64,000 nucleotides of DNA from Hyphomicrobiales bacterium (GTDB taxonomy: Bacteria > Pseudomonadota > Alphaproteobacteria > Rhizobiales > Rhizobiaceae). Of the stretch, positions 8,592 through 16,855 are shown piece by piece. Each line of letters opens with the position of its first letter. The stretch's first letter is position 1. The position numbers and the translations under genes were made by a program. The notes beneath the pieces were generated by a model. It saw nothing but the letters and a program-made list of their open reading frames with translations, was not told the DNA's origin and did no database searches. The stretch spans positions 62,001-126,000 of the forward strand of contig NVSG01000001.1 of the NCBI GenBank assembly GCA_002401155.1, given 5' to 3'.

Positions 8592-8693
8592 ATGGCTACC
8601 ATATATAAAACAAAGGCTGGAAATTGGAGGGTACAAATGCGCCGAAAAGGCAAATATGCCTCCCAAAAATTTCTCCCTCAGATTTTACTATGA
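8592..8693 (+). pseudogene. N-terminal remnant of a tyrosine-type phage/island integrase
   Basis: A 33-codon frame beginning MATIYKTKAGNWRVQ and continuing RRKGKYASQKF has the start typical of phage-type site-specific integrases, whose N-terminal arm reads close to this before the SAM-like domain. It stops at once, and its last bases overlap the end of the tetR gene on the other strand. No catalytic R-H-R-Y region remains. A GGAGGG inside the frame could fake a shorter start at 8637. The assignment rests on the N-terminal pattern alone. Confidence 0.55.
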
Positions 8694-9299
8694 CTCTAGA
8701 ATCCCATCTTTCAATTTTCTAATTCCCTCGATTGCAAGGGTCGCCGCAAGATTTGCGTATTCAAAACGGCTCATGCCACGGTCGGAATTGAACCACATAA
8801 AGGCCCAATTCAACATCCCTAGCAATGACATTGTAATGGGGATCAGAAGCGTTCTTGATTGTTTGAGTTTTGGTTCAAATTCAATGATGACATTCGTAAA
8901 CACATCAACAATTCTTCGTTCGCATTGACGAATTTCTGCAGCCTGATCCTTAGGCAAATTATTGAGTGAATTCATCTGCACACGGTGTAAGTCGTCCGCA
9001 TCCTTATATTGCTCAAGCAGAGCAACGCAAAGACTGCGCAATGTTTGCTCCGATGTACCAGAACGATCAACGCCCGCCAGAGCTTCCTCAATCCCGGTCA
9101 AATGGGTGCTGATAATGTCAAATATCAGGTCATTCTTACCATCATAATAATGATATAACAGTGCTTTTGACACACCACACTCGCGCGCAATATGGTCCAT
9201 GGATGCGCGGTTACCGCCCGCATTGGCAAGCACTAAAGCCGCCTTCATTCTGATGGCATCCCGCTTGTCGTTATAGTCGTCTGCACGAACGCGTGCCAT
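8688..9299 (-). CDS. paaR: TetR-family regulator of the phenylacetate genes (PaaR-like)
   Basis: A 203-residue TetR regulator. Its N-terminal helix-turn-helix reads ASMDHIARECGVSKALLYHYYDGK (split here as ASMDHIARECGVSK and ALLYHYYDGK), a canonical TetR DNA-binding unit; the rest is a helical ligand domain. It is the last gene of the run livK-H-M-G-F-tetR on the minus strand, about 170 bases after livF. Position beside paa genes and the GACC...GGTC palindromes in both paa promoter regions make it the likely phenylacetyl-CoA-responsive repressor PaaR. The ligand and operator are inferred from family knowledge. Confidence 0.8.
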   Translation of the reverse strand: MARVRADDYNDKRDAIRMKAALVLANAGGNRASMDHIARECGVSKALLYHYYDGKNDLIFDIISTHLTGIEEALAGVDRSGTSEQTLRSLCVALLEQYKDADDLHRVQMNSLNNLPKDQAAEIRQCERRIVDVFTNVIIEFEPKLKQSRTLLIPITMSLLGMLNWAFMWFNSDRGMSRFEYANLAATLAIEGIRKLKDGILES

Positions 9300-9470
9300 T
9301 AGCTTTCCATTCGGGGTTTAAAATCAGGAAGTGACAAATGCTTACTCAATTCAGCTAAATTGCGGACTGACAATGCCGGAAACCCATGGCCTGAATTATC
9401 CTTCGAGCTGGCTTGCAGACCTATAGCTACTAATCCGAAACCGGTCAATATTTCACGATATCTTGTCCTC

Positions 9471-10172
9471 CTACGCACCCAGGTATGCCTCCCGGATACG
9501 GGGGTCATTTATCAAACTATCCGCGTCTCCTGAAAATACTATTTTTCCGGTTTCCAGAACATAGCCACGGTCCGCGACCGAAAGGGCAACATAGGCGTTT
9601 TGTTCCACCAAAAGAATCGTCATACCGCGTTCACGCAGCAAAGCGATTGTCTCAAATATTTGATCAACAAGAATAGGAGCAAGCCCCATGGAAGGTTCAT
9701 CAAGAAGCAGGAGTTTTGGCCGAACCATAAGGGCACGACCAATCGCCAGCATTTGTTGTTGGCCGCCAGAGAGCCCACCGGCGTGCAAATGGCGTTTCTC
9801 GTATAATACCGGGAACATTTTATAGACATCATCGATGTCAGCCTGAATTTCGTGATCACTCCTGTGATAAGCACCAAGGGTCAGGTTTTCTTCAACAATC
9901 ATATCACCAAATATATGACGCCCCTCGGGGGCGTGGGCGATGCCCAGCCCTGCCCGCTTGTAATCGGGCATGGTGTGCAACGGGATATCATTGAAACTGA
10001 TTTTACCCGCAGTAATGGGCTGAAGCCCCGAGATACAGTGCATCAGGGAGGTCTTGCCAGCACCATTTGCACCAATAAGGGTAACGATCTCCCCTTCAGC
10101 AATATAAAAATCAATGCCGTGGAGAACTTCAATCGGACCGTAAGCGGTTTTGAGGCCGGAAATATCAAGCAA
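9471..10172 (-). CDS. livF: Branched-chain/HAAT-type ABC transporter ATPase LivF
   Basis: A 233-residue ATPase of the LivF type. It has Walker A GANGAGKTS, signature LSGGQQQMLAIGRA, and Walker B LLLLDEPSMGLAP, with the usual LivF ending around IREAYLGA. The best start is a TTG at 10172 that overlaps the stop of livG by eight bases (TTGCTTGA), preceded by GCGGGGGCGG. A longer frame starting at 10277 lies inside livG and has no homology upstream of LDISGLKTAYG, so it is rejected. With LivG it energises the LivHM permease. In this context the substrate is probably phenylacetate or a related aromatic acid, by inference. Confidence 0.9.
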   Translation of the reverse strand: MLDISGLKTAYGPIEVLHGIDFYIAEGEIVTLIGANGAGKTSLMHCISGLQPITAGKISFNDIPLHTMPDYKRAGLGIAHAPEGRHIFGDMIVEENLTLGAYHRSDHEIQADIDDVYKMFPVLYEKRHLHAGGLSGGQQQMLAIGRALMVRPKLLLLDEPSMGLAPILVDQIFETIALLRERGMTILLVEQNAYVALSVADRGYVLETGKIVFSGDADSLINDPRIREAYLGA

Positions 10173-10953
10173 GGGCCGCCCCCGCTTCTTTCGCGCCGTG
10201 AACACCCAGATAAGCTTCAACAACCTGAGGTGATTTGCGTACGGTTTCCGGCGTTCCTTCAGCAATTTTGCGCCCATGATCCAGCACGATGATGTGGGAA
10301 GAAATACGCATTACCATCCGCATATCATGCTCGATCAGGATCACAGCTGCGCCATCTGATGCGATAGAAGAAATCAAATCATCAATTTCCCTCGATTCAA
10401 CCGCATTGCAACCGGCAGCCGGTTCATCAAATAAAATAAGACTGGCTTCTGTTGTTAAAGCGCGGGCAATTTCCAACCGTTTTAACTGACCATAGGAAAG
10501 ATCGCCCGCAGGCCTATTGGCAACGCCACCAAGACCAACCCGCTTGAGGGCTGCTTGCGCTGCAATGGCACTTTCTCTGTTACATTTACGGCTAGACGGC
10601 AGCCCAAACATATCGGCCAACACATTGCGCCTTTCATGCAGGTGCCGACCCGCCATGACATTATCAAGCGCACTCATCTGTTCAAAAATCTGCAAGTTCT
10701 GGAAGGTTCGCGCCATGCCTCTTCGTGCAAGGTCGTGCGGAGCTTCTCCTGTAACATCAGTACCATCAATCAGCACCTTGCCAATATCCGGTTGATAAAT
10801 GCCGGTGATGATATTGAACAAGGTGGTTTTTCCCGCGCCATTAGGCCCGATGATCGACGTGACTTCACCAGAGTTAGCCGTAAAACTAACGCCATCCAAT
10901 GCGCGCAATCCACCAAATGAAATGCCGATATTTTCGAGGGTGAGACTGGTCAT
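10165..10953 (-). CDS. livG: Branched-chain/HAAT-type ABC transporter ATPase LivG
   Basis: A 262-residue ATPase with Walker A GPNGAGKTT, signature LSYGQLKRLEIARAL (LivG proteins usually have Y after LS) and Walker B LILFDEPAAGCN. The C-terminal part ends VVEAYLGVHG, typical of LivG. It overlaps livM by four bases and livF by eight, so the three are translationally coupled. Phe at the GRAL-equivalent position and Cys in GCN are ordinary variants. Function as one of two nucleotide-binding subunits is secure; substrate is inferred from the paa neighbourhood. Confidence 0.92.
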   Translation of the reverse strand: MTSLTLENIGISFGGLRALDGVSFTANSGEVTSIIGPNGAGKTTLFNIITGIYQPDIGKVLIDGTDVTGEAPHDLARRGMARTFQNLQIFEQMSALDNVMAGRHLHERRNVLADMFGLPSSRKCNRESAIAAQAALKRVGLGGVANRPAGDLSYGQLKRLEIARALTTEASLILFDEPAAGCNAVESREIDDLISSIASDGAAVILIEHDMRMVMRISSHIIVLDHGRKIAEGTPETVRKSPQVVEAYLGVHGAKEAGAALA

Positions 10954-11897
10954 TTTCGCCCCCGTGAAAACAATTGCGCAATGGCTGGCGCCAAACCTTG
11001 CCGCATCAAGACCATCGTAAGGATCATAATGGCGCCAAACATCATGTTTTCGTATTCTGCAAACACCGTCAGCATTTGTGGCAGACTGGTTAGAATAAGC
11101 GCCCCAATCAGCGCACCATAAACGCTTGAAGCTCCACCAAGCACAGTCATGGTCATGATTTCGATGGAGTGCAGGAAGTCCGCCGTATCGGGTGTGACAT
11201 AGCGATTGAATAACGCCAGAAGCGATCCCGCAACCGATGCATAAACCGCAGAAATAATGAAAGCGGTGAGTTTCGTGCGCGCCACATCAATGCCAAGCGA
11301 AGCTGCGGCAACATCGCTCTCATGAACTGCACGCATGGCGCGTCCAGCCGGACTGTTTGCCAAATTGGTCGCCAGAACAATGCCAATGACTACCGCAACT
11401 GCGCATATCCAATACCAGGCAATGGCGGTTTTAATTTTGATACCCAAGAGTTCGAAGGGAGCCTTCACATCAATGCTCTCAACCACCATGCCGTCAGGGC
11501 CTCCGGTCAGCCATGCCTCTTTGGATAAAACCATCCAGACCAGCATTCCAAAACCCAAGGTGGCGATGGCCAAATAATGCCCTTTGAGGCGCAAAATTGG
11601 TTTACCAATAAAAGCAGCAACCAGCGCGGCACCTATTGCGCCAACCAATATGGTCAATATTGGCGGTATGCCGTAAGCTGGCAAAACGGCAGTGGCATAG
11701 GCACCAATCGCAAAAAATCCGGCATGGCCCAGACTAACCAGACCGACATAGCCGAGCAGAACAACCATCCCCGTGACTGAAAGCGTGTTGATTAATACCA
11801 GCACGCCAATGCGGTAATAATAGACCGAAGGAAACAGCAAAGGTGCTAGCAGGAGCAACGCTGAAATGATCAAAAAGGCACGTAATACAGGGCTCAT
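10950..11897 (-). CDS. livM: Branched-chain/HAAT-type ABC transporter permease LivM
   Basis: A 315-residue inner-membrane permease with about nine hydrophobic segments. The motif VGLVSLGHAGFFAIGAYATA near residue 50 and RLKGHYLAIATLGFG near residue 105 are hallmarks of LivM, and the cytoplasmic EAA-like loop holds GRAMRAVHESDVAAASLGI. It is one base from livH and overlaps livG by four. Forms the translocation pore together with LivH. Confidence 0.92.
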   Translation of the reverse strand: MSPVLRAFLIISALLLLAPLLFPSVYYYRIGVLVLINTLSVTGMVVLLGYVGLVSLGHAGFFAIGAYATAVLPAYGIPPILTILVGAIGAALVAAFIGKPILRLKGHYLAIATLGFGMLVWMVLSKEAWLTGGPDGMVVESIDVKAPFELLGIKIKTAIAWYWICAVAVVIGIVLATNLANSPAGRAMRAVHESDVAAASLGIDVARTKLTAFIISAVYASVAGSLLALFNRYVTPDTADFLHSIEIMTMTVLGGASSVYGALIGALILTSLPQMLTVFAEYENMMFGAIMILTMVLMRQGLAPAIAQLFSRGRK

Positions 11898-12770
11898 TCA
11901 AACACGCTCCACCCGGACCATTCCAAACAGTCCACCGGGCATGAAAAACAGCACCAGAAAAATCACCAAAAACGCTGCGGCGTCCTTATAGTCAGACGAG
12001 ATATATCCAGCGGTAAAGGCTTCAATCAGGCCGATTAAAATACCGCCAATCAGCGCCCCGGCTGGCGATCCGACACCTCCCAGCATCATAGCTGCAAACC
12101 CCTTGAGCGCCATCAACACCCCTGCATCATAGCTGGTGAATGTAACAGGCGTTGCCAAAACACCGGCCAGCGCGCCCGTTGCAGCAGAAAGCGCGAATGC
12201 CAGCATCATGGTCGAATTGGTGTTAATTCCTGCCAGCTTGGCCGCCAGAATATCGGATGACGTGGCACGAATTGCGTTACCCGCTTTGGTTCGGCTCAGG
12301 AACCATACCAGCAAAACAAAAACAACGAGAGAGCCACCCAATATCCAGATGCTCTGGGGCAGCAATGCTGCACCAAATATGGCGATGGATTGCTCACCGG
12401 AAAAGCCTTCATAGCGGTGAATCTGTTTGTCGAAAACGGTTTGCATCAGGCCGCGAAGGAATATACTTGCTCCGATGGTGATGATAATGAGCGTCACCAG
12501 CGGCGCGCCTCGCGCTGGTTCAATAGCAAGTTTATAAAGTGTCATTCCTGCGATGACAGCGGCAATTATGGCAATGGGGGCCGCCAACCAAATAGGCACG
12601 CCGGAAGCAATTAGAACCGCAGTCGTCATGCCGCCGATCACCACAAATTCTCCCTGAGAAAAATTTATGACGCCGGAAGCATTGTAGATTAGCGTAAACC
12701 CAAGAGCGACGGAGGCGTATATTGCGCCAACCGTCAGTCCTGAGAAGCAGAATTGAACAAATTCTGACAT
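11898..12770 (-). CDS. livH: Branched-chain/HAAT-type ABC transporter permease LivH
   Basis: A 290-residue permease with about eight membrane spans. LivH features are GAIYASVALGFTLIYNASGV and INFSQGEFVVIGG at the N-terminus, RTKAGNAIRATSSDILAAKL in the loop that contacts the ATPases, and GGVGSPAGALIGG near the C-terminus. Its stop adjoins the start of livM directly, indicating one transcript. Partner of LivM. Confidence 0.92.
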   Translation of the reverse strand: MSEFVQFCFSGLTVGAIYASVALGFTLIYNASGVINFSQGEFVVIGGMTTAVLIASGVPIWLAAPIAIIAAVIAGMTLYKLAIEPARGAPLVTLIIITIGASIFLRGLMQTVFDKQIHRYEGFSGEQSIAIFGAALLPQSIWILGGSLVVFVLLVWFLSRTKAGNAIRATSSDILAAKLAGINTNSTMMLAFALSAATGALAGVLATPVTFTSYDAGVLMALKGFAAMMLGGVGSPAGALIGGILIGLIEAFTAGYISSDYKDAAAFLVIFLVLFFMPGGLFGMVRVERV

Positions 12771-12807
12771 CGTTTAGCCTTTACAGATCAAAATATCTAT
12801 TTGATAT

Positions 12808-13938
12808 CTATTTGGCTGGGGTCCAGCCACCATCACGAATTTCAAGCATTCTGAATGCTGAAAGGTCCAGCCCCAAATGGTCCGTCGCACTGAAGTTAAA
12901 AACTCCGGTCACTCCGGCAAAACCCTGAATTTCTTCAAGCCCATCGCGGATATCTTTTGGTTTGCTCGAACCTTTGGCTCTGATTGCTTCCAACACAAGA
13001 CGCAACCCATCATAGGCATAGCCACCAAAGGTTGAAACCGGTTCACCAGTCATCTCTGTGTACGAAGATATATAGTTTAAAACGACTTCTTTTTGAGGAT
13101 CGTCAGCGGCCATTAGATCGGGGATCAATAGAGCAGTTGCAGGTAATCTAACGCCTTCCGATGCTTTGCCTGCCAGCTCAATATAGCTGTTAGAAGCAAC
13201 CCCATGACTTTGATAGAATGGCAACTCAATACCAAGTTGCGCGTAGTTGCGGGTCACCACTGCCGGGCCTTGGCCAAAGCCTGGATTTATGATGGCCTGA
13301 ATACCTTCAGCGTTGCGTATATTGGTTAGCTGCGGTGTCATATCGGCATCTTTTGGGCCATATGTTTCATCGGCAACAACTTCAATCCCTGTTGCTGTTG
13401 CAATTTCGAGACATTGTTTGCGCATGGATGCGCCAAAGCCGCCTGTGCCTGAAATCATGCCTACTTTTTTCATGCCGCGTGCTGCGATGTCTTCAAAAAT
13501 TTTGCTGCATGCCATTCTGTCTGTATGCGGAGTTTTAAAGACATATGATTTCACCGGATCAATGATCGCGATGGCACCGCCCAGAGAAACGAATGGAATT
13601 TCAGCTTCTTCAAATAGAGGTATCAGGGCCATTGTTGTGCCCGATGTGCTGGCACCAACCACGGCAACTACTTCGTCTTCTTCAATTAGACGTATAGCAA
13701 AGGTGCGGGCTTTGTTTGGGTTTGCGCCATCATCATAGATAATGAGCTTGATCATTTCCCCGTTTATACCGCCAGCCTTGTTCACTTGGTCGACTACCAT
13801 TTTCAGGCTTTTTGCCTCAGGATCGCCTAAAAATGAGGCTGGGCCAGTAATGGCCAAAGTGGCACCAATTTTTATTTCAGCGATTGCCGGTGCGCATAAA
13901 GTCGCAAGAATAGTCGTTGCAGCTAGAAAACGTTTCAT
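12808..13938 (-). CDS. livK: Periplasmic substrate-binding protein, LivK/HAAT type
   Basis: A 376-residue binding protein of the Leu/Ile/Val (peripla_BP_6) family. The start at 13938 is chosen because GGGAGGG lies just upstream and a signal peptide (KRFLAATTILATLCAPAIA) follows directly; a longer frame adds an unlikely polar leader. Mature protein begins EIKIGATLAITGPASFLG, with family motifs GGINGEMIKLIIYDDGANP (residues about 60-80) and AVVGASTSGTTMALIPL. It is the first gene of the liv operon, divergent from paaABCDE. Ligand unknown; phenylacetate or another arylacetate is the contextual guess. Confidence 0.9.
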   Translation of the reverse strand: MKRFLAATTILATLCAPAIAEIKIGATLAITGPASFLGDPEAKSLKMVVDQVNKAGGINGEMIKLIIYDDGANPNKARTFAIRLIEEDEVVAVVGASTSGTTMALIPLFEEAEIPFVSLGGAIAIIDPVKSYVFKTPHTDRMACSKIFEDIAARGMKKVGMISGTGGFGASMRKQCLEIATATGIEVVADETYGPKDADMTPQLTNIRNAEGIQAIINPGFGQGPAVVTRNYAQLGIELPFYQSHGVASNSYIELAGKASEGVRLPATALLIPDLMAADDPQKEVVLNYISSYTEMTGEPVSTFGGYAYDGLRLVLEAIRAKGSSKPKDIRDGLEEIQGFAGVTGVFNFSATDHLGLDLSAFRMLEIRDGGWTPAK

Positions 13939-13995
13939 CAGTTGTCCCTCCCAGGAAGTTCTCTGTTTGATAAATAACTCGAATTTCCAATCATT

Positions 13996-14011
13996 GACCA
14001 TTCGGTTGGTC
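13996..14011. promoter_or_regulatory. Probable PaaR operator 1 (liv side)
   Basis: GACCATTCGGTTGGTC is a 16-base interrupted palindrome with GACC/GGTC arms, 58 bases upstream of livK. The same arm-and-spacing pattern recurs upstream of paaG (20693). TetR-family operators commonly have this form. The assignment to PaaR is inferred. Confidence 0.55.
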
Positions 14012-14210
14012 TATGCAAGATATTTTTAATACATGACTGTTTTTGATAGCTTTCCCTACAACATCGAACGTCGATATTTCACTTTGTTTCGCATCAACAC
14101 AAAGACTACACTGATGTCATACAAGTCAGAAATCAATATGTTACCGTTTTTTCAATTATAAAAATTTATGTAACATTTTGTTGCGTTGCCATCAGACTTA
14201 GCGTATCGTT

Positions 14211-14222
14211 GACCAAATGGTC
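14211..14222. promoter_or_regulatory. Probable PaaR operator 2 (paaA side)
   Basis: GACCAAATGGTC is a perfect 12-base palindrome preceded by TT, about 90 bases before the paaA start; the extended version GACCAAATGGTCTGGC aligns with the 16-base sites at 13996 and 20693. It lies where a repressor would block paaA transcription. The region 13939-14311 carries no gene and is the divergent liv/paa control region. Confidence 0.5.
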
Positions 14223-14311
14223 TGGCATTAATGCGGTCGGCATGGACCAAGCGTGTCGCCCCTTGCAGTGGCATCCCACGGTCATTGGAATAATCTGAGG
14301 AGATAACCCAA

Positions 14312-15304
14312 ATGTATGCACAAGTAGTAGAATCTACTGGTAAGAGCGTTAAATCTCCAGAGGAGATGAGCGAAAAAGAACGTGCGTTTCAGGCTCGGAT
14401 TGATGCAGGCGAAAAGATCGAGCCCAAGGACTGGATGCCCGATGATTATCGTAAAACTCTGATCAGACAAATTGGCCAGCACGCTCACTCAGAGGTCGTC
14501 GGACAATTACCAGAAGGTAATTGGATCACCCGCGCGCCAACTCTGGAGCGCAAGGCCATTCTTCTTGCCAAGGTGCAGGACGAAGCCGGCCATGGTCTTT
14601 ATCTTTATTGTGCCGCAGAAACCCTCGGCGTTAGCCGTGATGATCTGACCGAACAGTTATTGAGCGGCCGGATGAAATATTCCTCGATCTTCAATTACCC
14701 AACCCTGACATGGGCCGATATGGGCGCAGTAGGTTGGCTGGTCGATGGTGCAGCGATCATGAATCAGGTGCCATTGCAGCGCACGTCATTTGGTCCCTAT
14801 AGCCGCGCCATGATCCGCGTTTGCAAGGAAGAGAGTTTCCATCAGCGTCAGGGCTACGACATCATGATGAAGATGGCCAATGGCACACCAGCACAAAAGG
14901 CCATGGCGCAGGACGCGCTCAACCGGCTCTGGTATCCATCGCTGATGATGTTCGGCCCCTCGGACAAGAACAGCGTTCACTCCGCCCAGTCCATGGCGTG
15001 GAAAATTAAGATCGACAGCAATGACGGGCTTCGGCAAAGGTTTGTAGACCAGACCGTGCCGCAGGCTGAATATCTCGGCCTCACCATACCCGACGATAAT
15101 TTGCGACTCGATGAAGAGACTGGACATTACGAATTCAGCCAGCCCGATTGGTCGGAATTCAACGATGTGCTTCGTGGCAATGGCCCCTGTAATACCGAAC
15201 GGCTAAACGCCCGCAACAAAGCATGGAATGATGGCGCATGGGTCCGCGACGGACTAATGGCCCACGCCGCCAAAAAAGCCGCAGCGAAAATTGCTGCCGA
15301 ATAA
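14312..15304 (+). CDS. paaA: Ring-1,2-phenylacetyl-CoA epoxidase, catalytic subunit PaaA
   Basis: A 330-residue di-iron subunit of the multicomponent monooxygenase that epoxidises phenylacetyl-CoA. It carries the carboxylate-bridged di-iron motif [14 protein letters not shown], with the second metal helix around [13 protein letters not shown]. The N-terminal [19 protein letters not shown] and the [18 protein letters not shown] region match PaaA closely, and the length is normal. GAGGAG precedes the ATG. First gene of paaABCDE, with the stop 26 bases before paaB. Confidence 0.96.
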   Translation: MYAQVVESTGKSVKSPEEMSEKERAFQARIDAGEKIEPKDWMPDDYRKTLIRQIGQHAHSEVVGQLPEGNWITRAPTLERKAILLAKVQDEAGHGLYLYCAAETLGVSRDDLTEQLLSGRMKYSSIFNYPTLTWADMGAVGWLVDGAAIMNQVPLQRTSFGPYSRAMIRVCKEESFHQRQGYDIMMKMANGTPAQKAMAQDALNRLWYPSLMMFGPSDKNSVHSAQSMAWKIKIDSNDGLRQRFVDQTVPQAEYLGLTIPDDNLRLDEETGHYEFSQPDWSEFNDVLRGNGPCNTERLNARNKAWNDGAWVRDGLMAHAAKKAAAKIAAE

Positions 15305-15330
15305 TCACACGATTTGAGGAGAACCCGATC

Positions 15331-15615
15331 ATGAAAAATGAATGGCCCCTTTGGGAAGTTTTTATCCGTGGAAAACACGGCACCAGCCATCGTCATTTCG
15401 GCAGCCTGCACGCGCCGGATGCAGAAATGGCCATCAAAAACGCACGCGACGTCTACACTCGCCGCAATGAAGGCGTCTCGATCTGGGTGGTGGAAGCCGA
15501 ACACATTTCGGCCTCCGCACCCAGCGATAAAGGCCCGCTCTACGAGCCTTCAAATGCCAAAGTTTATCGCCACCCAAGTTTCTTCGACATTCCCGACGAT
15601 GTAGGGGCAATGTAA
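15331..15615 (+). CDS. paaB: Phenylacetyl-CoA epoxidase subunit PaaB
   Basis: A 94-residue subunit that bridges PaaAC heterodimers. The start at 15331 has GAGGAG upstream and gives the canonical opening EWPLWEVFIRGKHGTSHRH; longer in-frame starts lie inside paaA. The family motif GSLHAPDAEMAIKNARDVYT and the NEGVSIWVV segment are present. Its TAA shares an A with the paaC start codon, so translation is coupled. Confidence 0.95.
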   Translation: MKNEWPLWEVFIRGKHGTSHRHFGSLHAPDAEMAIKNARDVYTRRNEGVSIWVVEAEHISASAPSDKGPLYEPSNAKVYRHPSFFDIPDDVGAM

Positions 15616-16379
15616 TGCCGAAACAGGACGAAGCTCTATTCCAGTTTCTTTTGCGCATGGGCGATAACACGCTTGTGCTCGGTCACCGCGTCTCTGAATG
15701 GTGCGGTCACTCGCCGGTTCTGGAAGAAGATATTGCGCTTGCCAATACCGCGCTTGATCTGATCGGCCAAACTCAATTCTGGTTGGGTCTTGCCGGTGAA
15801 GTTGAAGGCAAGGGACGCAGTGCAGACGATCTTGCCTTCCTGCGCGATGTCTGGGATTTCCGTAGTATTTTGCTGGTCGAATTACCAAATGGCGATTTCG
15901 GACAGACCTTGATGCGGCAGTTTTTATTCGATGCATGGCAATCAATCATGCTGGGACGACTGATGTCCAGTTCCGAAAAACGCGTGGCCGACATTGCAGA
16001 AAAAGCCAGCAAGGAAGTTGCCTATCATGTGGAGCGCTCGGCAGGCACCGTCGTCGGTCTTGGCGATGGCACAGAGGAAAGCCACGAGCGCATGCAAGCA
16101 GCACTCCAACATCTATGGCCCTATGTGGGCGAGATGTTCATGAGTGATGACATTGATGCTGAAATGGTCAAACGGGGCATTGCACCCGACCCAGCCAGCC
16201 TGCGCGAAGAGTATGACGCATTGGTCGGTCGGGTTCTGAGCGAAGCAACGCTAACCATTCCAGATGATCCATTTGCTCATAAGGGTGGCAGGACCGGCAA
16301 GCAACACAGCGAACATCTCGGCCACATCCTGACCCAGATGCAATGGCTGCAACGCGCCTATCCCGGCGCAAACTGGTAG
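15615..16379 (+). CDS. paaC: Phenylacetyl-CoA epoxidase structural subunit PaaC
   Basis: A 254-residue ferritin-like subunit that pairs with PaaA but is catalytically silent. Recognisable features are LGHRVSEWCGHSPVLEEDIA near residue 25, LDLIGQTQFWL, and KEVAYHVERSAGTVVGLGDG in the centre, matching PaaC proteins. The C-terminal HSEHLGHILTQMQWLQR is also family-typical. Start overlaps the paaB stop by one base; paaD follows after seven bases. Confidence 0.95.
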   Translation: MPKQDEALFQFLLRMGDNTLVLGHRVSEWCGHSPVLEEDIALANTALDLIGQTQFWLGLAGEVEGKGRSADDLAFLRDVWDFRSILLVELPNGDFGQTLMRQFLFDAWQSIMLGRLMSSSEKRVADIAEKASKEVAYHVERSAGTVVGLGDGTEESHERMQAALQHLWPYVGEMFMSDDIDAEMVKRGIAPDPASLREEYDALVGRVLSEATLTIPDDPFAHKGGRTGKQHSEHLGHILTQMQWLQRAYPGANW

Positions 16380-16386
16380 GTCAAAA

Positions 16387-16845
16387 ATGCGCCCTTCCCC
16401 CGATCAAATCCGCGACTGGCTGGACGCCGTACCAGACCCGGAAATTCCGGTGATTTCCGTCGTCGATCTGGGCATTGTGCGCGATATCCACTGGGAGGAT
16501 GACACGCTCAACATCGCTATCACCCCGACCTATTCCGGTTGCCCCGCAACCTCTGTTATCGCTATGGATATAGAAACAGCGCTGCACGAAAAGGGCTTGG
16601 ATAAAATCGTCCTGAAGCAGCAAATTTCACCCGCTTGGAGTACGGACTGGCTATCGGAAAAAGGCCGCGCCAAGCTGGAAGATTACGGCATCGCCCCGCC
16701 GCAGGCCGCAGGTGGCCCTGCCCGATGTCCCAATTGCAGCGGCACCAGCCTTGAAAAGGTCAGCCAGTTCGGCTCGACCCCCTGCAAAGCACTTTGGCGT
16801 TGTACCGAATGCCTTGAACCCTTCGATTATTTCAAATGTATCTGA
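16387..16845 (+). CDS. paaD: Phenylacetate degradation protein PaaD (metal-cofactor assembly)
   Basis: A 152-residue protein with an N-terminal MIP18/DUF59-type domain (VPDPEIPVISVVDLGIV, then PTYSGCPATSVI with the conserved cysteine) and a C-terminal zinc-ribbon-like tail with four cysteine pairs (RCPNCSG, STPCKALWRCTECLEP, FKC). PaaD proteins are needed for epoxidase activity, probably for iron-sulfur cluster maturation of PaaE. Lies inside the paaABCDE operon between paaC and paaE. Confidence 0.92.
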   Translation: MRPSPDQIRDWLDAVPDPEIPVISVVDLGIVRDIHWEDDTLNIAITPTYSGCPATSVIAMDIETALHEKGLDKIVLKQQISPAWSTDWLSEKGRAKLEDYGIAPPQAAGGPARCPNCSGTSLEKVSQFGSTPCKALWRCTECLEPFDYFKCI

Positions 16846-16855
16846 TGAGGACCCT

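Noticed and set aside
8542-8928. 128-codon plus-strand frame over the tetR 3' end
   Set aside because: Most of it is antisense to tetR and it has no ribosome site or homology; the different frame at 8592 with integrase-like sequence is preferred.
9299-9508. 69-codon frame between tetR and livF
   Set aside because: Overlaps the livF 3' end, lacks a ribosome site and any family resemblance.
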